Assembly (NCBI GenBank): GCA_025351545.1
Contig: JANXVQ010001008.1
Span: 1-5,543, forward strand
Length of the DNA stretch: 5,543 nucleotides
From: Spirosoma sp.
Lineage (GTDB): Bacteria > Bacteroidota > Bacteroidia > Cytophagales > Spirosomataceae
Direction of reading: 5' to 3'
The translations under genes and the position numbers were made by a program. Shown here piece after piece: positions 1-5,543 of this stretch (positions are counted from its first letter, which is position 1; every line of letters begins with the position of its first letter). The notes under the pieces were generated by a model, which ran no database searches, was not told the DNA's origin, and saw only the letters and a program-made list of their open reading frames with translations.

Positions 1-911
1 CGGACCACGCCATCAACGCCGGGGGCACCACCGATGCAACGGCGGGGGCCGAACACAGCGAGGCACACACCTACGCCTGCCCCATGCACCCCGAAGTGAC
101 GGGTAAGGAAGGTGATATGTGCCCCAAGTGCGGCATGAAACTCGAACACAATGACAATGCCGGCAAAAGCAATGGCAAAGCATACGTGATGAATTTCAAG
201 GCTACCCCGGCCACCGTTGAAGCGGGTAAAGCCGCTCTGTTTTCGTTTACGCCGGGCGTGAAAGATAAAGCAGGGGAGTTGGTACCACTGGACCTGCACC
301 ACGAGCGTAAAATTCACCTGATCGTGGTCAGCAAAGACCTGTCGTATTTCGAGCATATCCATCCTGATTATCAGGCATCGGGTACCTACGACATCGCCGT
401 CTTACCCGGCAACAAGGACTACACAGCCGGTGCCAATAAAAATGAAACCCACTTTGCCAAGGGTGGTGAGTATATCCTTTTTGCTGACTATAGTCCAACG
501 GGTGGTACGCCCCAATTGGAGAAAATTAACCTGACGGTGGGTGGTACGCCGTACAAACCAGTCACCTATTCGGCCCCTAAACTCAGTTCAACGGTGGATA
601 ACTACACGCTTGATCTGGTCCCCGAAAGTGGTCAGTTTGAGGTGGGAAAACTGGCTCACATTCAGGGCGTGTTGAAGAAAGATGGCAAAGACATGGATGC
701 GGCTACGCTGGAGAATTACCTCGGTGCTAAAGCGCACATGGTGGTGGTGGGCATTGACGATAAAAACTACCTGCACGTTCACCCGGAAGTGGTAAACGGC
801 AAATTCGACCTGCACACCACCTTCGAGAAAGCGGGTATTTATCGGGGTTGGGTACAGTTTCAGGACGGCGGCAAAGTCCGCACGACCGATTACGTGATTG
901 CTGTGAAGTAG
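1..911 (+). CDS. Heavy-metal-binding domain protein with two HxHP modules (5'-truncated by window edge)
   Basis: The frame is open from the first complete codon at 3, so the ATG at 84 is an internal Met inside the CPMHP motif and the true start lies upstream. In order, the visible protein has a Gly/Ala/Thr/His linker (3-71) and then a small heavy-metal-binding motif (72-143), YACPMHPE followed by CPKCGM. This motif is known from CusB-type adaptors and copper ATPases. Two beta-rich modules follow (about 180-545 and 600-908), each with a hydrophobic strand leading into H-x-H-P (354-365, 774-785), then a Phe...Lys-x-Gly-x-Tyr strand (from 453 and 822). No lipoyl/barrel-sandwich region typical of an RND adaptor is seen, so it is probably not the adaptor itself. 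Inference: an exported or lipid-anchored periplasmic protein that binds Cu or another soft metal and serves the pump 49 bp downstream. The signal peptide would be outside the window. Family assignment of the metal motif is firm; the function of the HxHP modules is not. Confidence 0.85.
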   Translation, partial: DHAINAGGTTDATAGAEHSEAHTYACPMHPEVTGKEGDMCPKCGMKLEHNDNAGKSNGKAYVMNFKATPATVEAGKAALFSFTPGVKDKAGELVPLDLHHERKIHLIVVSKDLSYFEHIHPDYQASGTYDIAVLPGNKDYTAGANKNETHFAKGGEYILFADYSPTGGTPQLEKINLTVGGTPYKPVTYSAPKLSSTVDNYTLDLVPESGQFEVGKLAHIQGVLKKDGKDMDAATLENYLGAKAHMVVVGIDDKNYLHVHPEVVNGKFDLHTTFEKAGIYRGWVQFQDGGKVRTTDYVIAVK

Positions 912-916
912 ATAAA

Positions 917-945
917 TACCCCCCACCGATGGGTCAGTGGGGGTA
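917..945 (+). other. GC-rich intergenic hairpin between accessory protein and RND pump
   Basis: CCCCCAC (920-926) pairs perfectly with GTGGGGG (937-943) around a 10-nt loop. A further TA/TA pair lies outside a single bulged C at 919. It sits 5 nt after the upstream stop codon and ends 15 nt before the pump ATG. No T-tract follows, so it is not a standard intrinsic terminator. It could be an mRNA stability or processing element, or an attenuator that sets the ratio of accessory protein to pump. The right arm contains the alternative GTG start at 937, which argues for starting the pump at 961. Confidence 0.5.
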
Positions 946-960
946 GACAGTAAACCAATT

Positions 961-3900
961 ATGCTCAACCGTCTGATTCATTTCTCGCTGGCCAACCGTC
1001 TGTTCGTGGTGGCGTTTGCCGCGCTGGTGCTGGTGTACGGCGTGTATACGGTCGTTCACCTGCCCGTCGATGTGCTGCCCGACCTGAACCGCCCCCGCGT
1101 GACGGTGTTTCTGGAAGCCAATGGACTGGCCCCCGAAGAACTCGAAACGCAGGTTATTTTACCAGTCGAAACGGCACTTAACGGGGCACCGGGGGTCGAA
1201 ATCGTGCGGTCGGTGGCCTCGCCGGGTCTAGGACTGGTCTTTGTCGAGTTCGGCTGGAACACCGACATCTACCGCGCCCGGCAACTCACGGCCGAGAAAC
1301 TCCAGACGGTACAGCTACCCAGTGGTATTACACCCGTGATGGGACCCATTAGTTCGGTGATGGGGCAGATTATGCTCGTCGGTCTGACGGCCGATACCAC
1401 CAGCCCGGCCGACCTGCGCACCTTAGCAGATTTTACCATTCGCCGACGATTGATGAGCATCGGGGGCGTATCGCAGGTGATTCCCATCGGGGGCGAACGG
1501 CGGCAGTATCAGGTACTCATCAGCACGGCCAAGCTCCGGCAGTACGGCCTTACCATTGATGATGTTGACCGGGCGATGGAAGGCACCAACCAAAATACGA
1601 CCGGTGGCTTTTTCGATCACTACGGCTCCGAAGTGCTGATCCGAAACGTAGGCCGGGTACAGACATTAGCCGACTTGTCGTCCACCGTCGTCGCCAACCG
1701 AAACGGATTACCCGTGCTGTTGTCGCAAATTGCGGAGGTCAAATTTGGCGGGGCCATCAAGCGGGGCGATGCCAGCGTGAACGGCAAACCGGCCGTAATC
1801 CTGACCGTCGAAAAACAGCCGGGTACGAGCACCGTCGAACTGACCAAAAAGGTCGAAGTGGCACTTGCTGAGTTGCAGAAAACCCTGCCCGCCGATGTGA
1901 AGATCAACCCCAATCTGTTCCAGCAACGCCACTTTATCGAGACTTCGCTGCAAAACGTAGAAGACGCACTCCGCGACGGGTTTATCTTGGTCGTGATCGT
2001 GCTGTTTCTGTTTCTGCTGAATTTCCGTACCACACTCATTACCCTGACGGCTATTCCGCTATCATTAGTCGTGTCGGCTATTATCTTCAAAGTCTTTGAT
2101 ATTTCCATCAACACCCTCACGCTCGGCGGTTTGGCCATTGCTATCGGCGAACTGGTTGATGATGCCATTGTAGACGTGGAAAACGTATTCCGTCGGTTAC
2201 GTGAAAACCGACAGCTTGAACAGCCGAAACCGACGCTCGAAGTCATTTACCGGGCCAGTGCGGAGGTCCGAAATTCGATTGTGTACGCTACGATCATCGT
2301 GGTGCTGGTCTTTATTCCCCTGTTTTATATGCAGGGCATCGAGGGCCGGATTTTTGCTCCGCTCGGCATTGCCTACATCACGAGTATCGTCGCATCGCTG
2401 CTAGTATCGCTCACCGTCACCCCCGCGCTGTGCAGCTACTTGCTGGCTAATTCGGGTCAATCCATCCGTTGGCAATTCTGGAAAAAACGCCGGTCCGGCG
2501 TTCCGGTGGCCACCGACCCGTCGGACCGGCCCGACAGCGACCACGAAACGGACAGTGGCCTGGTTCGCTGGCTGAAAAAGAATGATACGCATTTATTGCA
2601 CTGGGGCTTAAAACATCCCCGGCTCATTATGGGCGTAGCCATCGCGCTGATTATTGCCGCAGCGAGTCTAGTGCCCTTTTTCGGGACGGAATTCTTACCC
2701 CCTTTTAACGAAGGCTCGTTTACCATCAATTTTTCGACCCCAGCCGGCACCTCGCTGGACGAATCGAACCAGATTGGCGTGGTGGGTGAAAAGCTCCTGA
2801 TGCAGGTGCCGGAAGTGCAGTACGTGAGCCGACGGACGGGACGCGCCGAATTGGACGAACACGCCGAACCACCCGCCAACTCAGAAATCGAGGTGGACCT
2901 CAAACCCTCCGACCGGCCACGGGAAGCGGTGCTGGCCGACATCCGGCAGAAGATGGACGAGCTGAAGGGCGTAACGGTGAATATTGGTCAGCCCATCTCG
3001 CACCGGCTCGACCATTTGCTGTCGGGCGTTCGGGCGCAGGTGGCCATCAAACTGTTCGGTAACGACCTGAATGAGCTGCGCACCAACGCCGACCGCATTC
3101 GGCAAACCATCAGCAGCGTACCGGGCGTGGTCGATGTGCAGATCGAAAAGCAGGTGATGGTGCCTCAGTTGGTCGTTAAACTCAAACGCGATGCCCTGCA
3201 ACGGTATGGCATTCAGGCGGGCCGAGTCGCCCAGAATTTAGAGATCTTTTACAACGGGAAAGTAACGGGTCAGGTGCTCGACGGCCCCAAAACGTTCGAC
3301 ATTCTGCTCCGGGTAAAGAACGATGAGCGGATCGACATCGACAAGATCAAGTCCGCCGAAATCAGCGATTCCCAGGGCAACGCCATTCCACTGGGTCAGG
3401 TCGCCGATATCGCCTACACAACGGCGATCAACTCCATTTCCCACGAGAACACCCTGCGCCGGATCGTAATCTCTTGCAACGTGCAGGGCCGTGATCTGGG
3501 CAGCACGGTAGAAGAATTACAAACCAAAGTTGCACAGCAGGTAAAGCTGCCGACGGGTTATTTTGTGCAGTACGGCGGTCAGTTCGAGAGTCAGCAGGAG
3601 GCTACCAGCCTGATTGGTCTGCTTAGTATTTTCTCGATCCTCGGCATCTTTCTGGTGCTTTACAGCCACTTCAGGTCGTCGCGGATCGTGTTGCAAATCA
3701 TGCTCAACGTGCCGCTGGCCCTGATCGGCAGCGTGGTGGCAGTAATGCTGACGGGCGGTACGTTCTCGGTAGCCACACTGGTCGGTTTCATTACGCTGAC
3801 CGGTATTGCCACCCGCAATGGCATCATGATGATCTCGCACTATATCCACCTCATCGAGCAGGAGGGCGAAACGTTCTCAGAGCACATGATTATCCGGGGA

Positions 3901-4206
3901 TCTCTGGAACGGCTGGTGCCGGTGCTGATGACCGCCTTGGTGGCCGCGCTGGCCCTGATTCCGCTCACGCTGAACGCATCGGCGGCTGGCAAGGAGATCC
4001 TATATCCGGTGGCGACAGTCATTCTTGGCGGGTTACTGTCGAGTACCCTGTTAGACATTATCGTCACGCCGGTCGTGTTTCGTCAGTTTGGTAAGCAGGC
4101 ATTAGTGGCGTATTTCAAAAATCGGAATCAGAGCGATTTTAACGCGACTGATACCCCTACTGATACTGCCCCTTTTAGTGAACCTGTTGATATAGAGCAT
4201 CGGTAG
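961..4206 (+). CDS. CusA/CzcA-like heavy-metal efflux RND transporter permease
   Basis: This is the inner-membrane, proton-driven subunit of a tripartite pump, 1081 aa, a normal full length for RND permeases. The ATG at 961 is chosen because it gives the family's usual N-terminus (MLNRLIHFSLANRLF). An in-frame GTG at 937 adds eight atypical residues and lies in a hairpin arm. Segments: TM1 about 14-32; periplasmic porter region with DLNRP (41-45) to about 335; TM2-TM6 about 341-495; cytoplasmic loop about 496-553; TM7 about 554-575; second porter region to about 880; TM8-TM12 about 884-1040; hydrophilic tail. TM4 carries D400, D401 and E407 in a VDDAIVDVEN motif. TM10 has R952 (ATRNG) and TM11 has T991 (LMT), matching AcrB proton-relay positions D407/D408/K940/T978. 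The HRLDHLLSG stretch (681-689) resembles heavy-metal RND pumps, but His685 stands where CusA has a metal-binding Met. The substrate is probably a metal cation; which one is not readable. Likely co-transcribed with the upstream metal-binding gene. Drug efflux is a less likely alternative. Confidence 0.95.
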   Translation: MLNRLIHFSLANRLFVVAFAALVLVYGVYTVVHLPVDVLPDLNRPRVTVFLEANGLAPEELETQVILPVETALNGAPGVEIVRSVASPGLGLVFVEFGWNTDIYRARQLTAEKLQTVQLPSGITPVMGPISSVMGQIMLVGLTADTTSPADLRTLADFTIRRRLMSIGGVSQVIPIGGERRQYQVLISTAKLRQYGLTIDDVDRAMEGTNQNTTGGFFDHYGSEVLIRNVGRVQTLADLSSTVVANRNGLPVLLSQIAEVKFGGAIKRGDASVNGKPAVILTVEKQPGTSTVELTKKVEVALAELQKTLPADVKINPNLFQQRHFIETSLQNVEDALRDGFILVVIVLFLFLLNFRTTLITLTAIPLSLVVSAIIFKVFDISINTLTLGGLAIAIGELVDDAIVDVENVFRRLRENRQLEQPKPTLEVIYRASAEVRNSIVYATIIVVLVFIPLFYMQGIEGRIFAPLGIAYITSIVASLLVSLTVTPALCSYLLANSGQSIRWQFWKKRRSGVPVATDPSDRPDSDHETDSGLVRWLKKNDTHLLHWGLKHPRLIMGVAIALIIAAASLVPFFGTEFLPPFNEGSFTINFSTPAGTSLDESNQIGVVGEKLLMQVPEVQYVSRRTGRAELDEHAEPPANSEIEVDLKPSDRPREAVLADIRQKMDELKGVTVNIGQPISHRLDHLLSGVRAQVAIKLFGNDLNELRTNADRIRQTISSVPGVVDVQIEKQVMVPQLVVKLKRDALQRYGIQAGRVAQNLEIFYNGKVTGQVLDGPKTFDILLRVKNDERIDIDKIKSAEISDSQGNAIPLGQVADIAYTTAINSISHENTLRRIVISCNVQGRDLGSTVEELQTKVAQQVKLPTGYFVQYGGQFESQQEATSLIGLLSIFSILGIFLVLYSHFRSSRIVLQIMLNVPLALIGSVVAVMLTGGTFSVATLVGFITLTGIATRNGIMMISHYIHLIEQEGETFSEHMIIRGSLERLVPVLMTALVAALALIPLTLNASAAGKEILYPVATVILGGLLSSTLLDIIVTPVVFRQFGKQALVAYFKNRNQSDFNATDTPTDTAPFSEPVDIEHR
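2489..2530. repeat. 42-bp near-perfect palindrome inside the RND gene
   Basis: Two 21-nt arms meet at 2509/2510 and match at 17 of 21 positions. The outer 9 bp are perfect: GCCGGTCCG at 2489-2497 against CGGACCGGC at 2522-2530. One mismatch (a G-U pair in RNA) and 2 more paired bases follow, then three mismatches, then a perfect 12-bp core palindrome, CGGTGGCCACCG, at 2504-2515. Outer and inner parts share the same centre. It encodes residues 510-524 of the pump, in the cytoplasmic loop between TM6 and TM7, where length varies among RND proteins. It may be a small in-frame palindromic insertion, an mRNA structure or a protein-binding site; chance in GC-rich coding DNA is also possible. Confidence 0.6.
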
Positions 4207-4273
4207 TAAACCTTACAGGTAGCTAACTCTAACTGATTACGTCAGCGCAATTTGTCATCAATTTTTTCCTTCC

Positions 4274-5473
4274 ATGCCCCACCCTACTACACCTTCTACT
4301 AAACAGACCGCCCGTTTTAGGCGGATTAGGCAACTATTGGCAACCGGTCGCCAACTTATACTCGCAAAAGGAATTAAGTGGGCATATAAGAAAGCCGGGG
4401 TTCGTTTTTTAACGAAGGAACAAACCGTATCTTTTTTAGAACCCTATCAACTGATAACCCATCCGGTGACTACCCTGCCGTTGCCGAAAATTGCGGATCT
4501 GGCCCAACCAGCTAAAATCTGTTTTGAACCGGTAACTGCCAAAACCGAACCCGTTTCTGTTTGGCACTATGACGTTAGTGAACAACGGGCAAAACTGTTG
4601 CCCTATGGCGGGATTATCATCCAGCGAAAACTACTTTGTACGGACACGAACACAGACGACTTCTTTCGCAATGTTATCTTCCCCCCGAAGCGGAGTACCC
4701 GCAGTACATCCGTTCTGATAGCTCCCTGGAGTCACTACCTGGACGGCTTTATGTGGGGCGGTTATTATGACTATGTCCTGTTAGTGGCGGGCAAGCTGTG
4801 CCGAATTAAGGACGCACTGCCTGAATCTGTCTTTAAAGAAGCACTGGTGGCTTACCCGCTCTTTGATACGAGTTATGAACGTGATTACCTCTCCTTGTTA
4901 GGCATCGAGAGCAACCAGCTTGTTGACAGCCGAAAAACAACGGTTTCGTTTGATCAATGCCTTCTGGCGAACGCCGGGCACTGGTTCTATCCGAACAGTG
5001 CCGATGTAGCCGCGCTCCGTAAGTACGTGCTTGCCGGTAGGCCGCCTGCCGGTAACCAGCGCAATCGAATTTATATAAGCCGCTCGGGCCGTCGTCGTAT
5101 TTTGAACGAAGATGAAGTTATCCACCTGTTGAAGGCCTATAACTTTCAGGTGATCGAGGACATTCCCCGCTCGGTGACTGAACAGGTGACTATTTTCCAG
5201 AATGCTGATTTCATTATTGGACCACACGGAGCATCATTCACCAATATCCTTTGGTGCCAGCCGGGTGCACACCTGTTTGAGCTATTCGCCGCTACCTACA
5301 CCCCTGGCTTCTTTCGCTATCTGGCTGAATTGTTGGGTCTTCGCTATTCAGCCTACTATCACGGGGTAGCCCCAACAGATAACTGGGCAAAGGGCCTGGA
5401 AGACGACATGTATATCTCGATTTCTGAATTAAAGCAGTGTCTGGATAATCTTTTTCTAACCACTTCGACTTAA
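4274..5473 (+). CDS. Glycosyltransferase family 61 (DUF563) protein
   Basis: This is a complete 399-aa protein, typical in length for bacterial GT61 members, which transfer a sugar from a nucleotide-sugar donor during capsule, exopolysaccharide or LPS synthesis. The family signature is in the C-terminal half. It consists of NRIYISRSGRRR (262-273), an NEDEVIHLL helix, a SVTEQVTIFQNA segment, then GPHGASFTN (316-324, His318) and LFELF (Glu336), the usual HGA...N and E elements near the presumed active site. The N-terminus is basic, with no signal peptide or membrane helix, so a cytoplasmic or peripheral location is likely. The start at 4274 is the first Met of the frame and is preceded by a T-rich stretch with no Shine-Dalgarno, normal for Bacteroidota. 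It lies 67 bp after the pump stop; read-through is possible, but the unrelated function suggests its own transcription unit. Donor and acceptor sugars cannot be told. The 60 bases from 4381 are 38% GC, against 63% for the 60 bases from 1081 in the pump gene. Confidence 0.9.
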   Translation: MPHPTTPSTKQTARFRRIRQLLATGRQLILAKGIKWAYKKAGVRFLTKEQTVSFLEPYQLITHPVTTLPLPKIADLAQPAKICFEPVTAKTEPVSVWHYDVSEQRAKLLPYGGIIIQRKLLCTDTNTDDFFRNVIFPPKRSTRSTSVLIAPWSHYLDGFMWGGYYDYVLLVAGKLCRIKDALPESVFKEALVAYPLFDTSYERDYLSLLGIESNQLVDSRKTTVSFDQCLLANAGHWFYPNSADVAALRKYVLAGRPPAGNQRNRIYISRSGRRRILNEDEVIHLLKAYNFQVIEDIPRSVTEQVTIFQNADFIIGPHGASFTNILWCQPGAHLFELFAATYTPGFFRYLAELLGLRYSAYYHGVAPTDNWAKGLEDDMYISISELKQCLDNLFLTTST

Positions 5474-5506
5474 ACTTGATGAGGCCGCACTGACTAGCCA
5501 TCTCCT

Positions 5507-5542
5507 TAGAAGCATCTATTCGACCTTCTCCGGCGGCTTCTA
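5507..5542. repeat. Short inverted repeat downstream of the glycosyltransferase
   Basis: TAGAAGC (5507-5513) is perfectly inverted as GCTTCTA (5536-5542), with a 22-nt spacer. It lies 34 nt after the GT61 stop in a tail without a supported gene. It could be part of a transcript-end structure or of a larger element cut by the window edge. No T-tract is visible before the sequence ends, and a 7-bp match at this spacing can be chance. Confidence 0.25.
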
Positions 5543-5543
5543 C

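Noticed and set aside
500..550. 12-bp direct repeat GGGTGGTACGCC at 500-511 and 539-550
   Set aside because: The copies are in frame, both encoding Gly-Gly-Thr-Pro in loop regions; a short codon coincidence without further flanking similarity.
937..960. GTG at 937 as the start of the RND pump
   Set aside because: It adds eight residues unlike the family N-terminus and lies within a hairpin arm; the ATG at 961 gives the standard start.
1458..1495. 11-bp direct repeat CATCGGGGGCG at 1458-1468 and 1485-1495
   Set aside because: It encodes two Ile-Gly-Gly turns normal for this part of RND porter domains (SIGGV...PIGGE); explained by protein conservation.
1620..2246. Long minus-strand open frame (208 codons) inside the pump gene
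   Set aside because: It is Ser/Thr/Arg-rich low-complexity translation typical of the antisense of a GC-rich gene, fully inside a conserved coding sequence.
4207..4273. Terminator or promoter in the pump-GT61 gap
   Set aside because: The only stem is CTGA/TCAG (4 bp), 16 or more bases from the T-run. GCAATTTG at 4247-4254 only partly fits the Bacteroidota -7 box TAnnTTTG, and no matching -33 element was seen.
5292..5543. Minus-strand reading frame open to the window edge, overlapping the GT61 3' end
   Set aside because: It runs antisense through the conserved GT61 C-terminus and its translation has no recognisable motif; it is most likely a shadow frame.

Overview
The window looks like chromosomal DNA of a Bacteroidota bacterium, most plausibly a GC-rich member of the Cytophagales (Spirosoma-like). 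This is inferred from the protein families and from start codons without clear Shine-Dalgarno sequences; it is not proven. All three supported genes lie on the plus strand.

Region 1 (1-911) is the 3' part of a gene that enters from upstream. Its product carries a short Cys/Met/His heavy-metal-binding motif (YACPMHPE...CPKCGM), followed by two related beta-rich modules. Each module contains an H-x-H-P signature. It is probably an envelope metal-binding accessory protein. Region 2 (961-4206) is a complete inner-membrane RND pump of the heavy-metal-efflux (CusA/CzcA-like) type, 1081 residues from the preferred ATG. The 49-bp gap between them holds a GC-rich hairpin, and the two genes probably form one metal-resistance operon. 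A periplasmic adaptor and a TolC-like outer-membrane channel are not in the window; if this is a normal tripartite pump, they should lie upstream.

Region 3 (4274-5473) is a complete glycosyltransferase of the GT61 (DUF563) family, 67 bp downstream. It has no obvious functional tie to metal efflux, and its 5' part is AT-richer, so it probably begins a separate polysaccharide-related locus. The last 70 bp hold no supported gene, only a small inverted repeat at the window edge.

The most unusual observations are these. A 42-bp near-perfect palindrome is embedded in the pump gene, exactly where it encodes the variable cytoplasmic loop between the two halves of the protein. The pump lacks the CusA copper/silver methionine triad. 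It also has an AcrB-like Asp-Asp/Arg/Thr proton relay. Finally, the accessory protein carries a duplicated HxHP module. No wholly new multi-gene system is evident.
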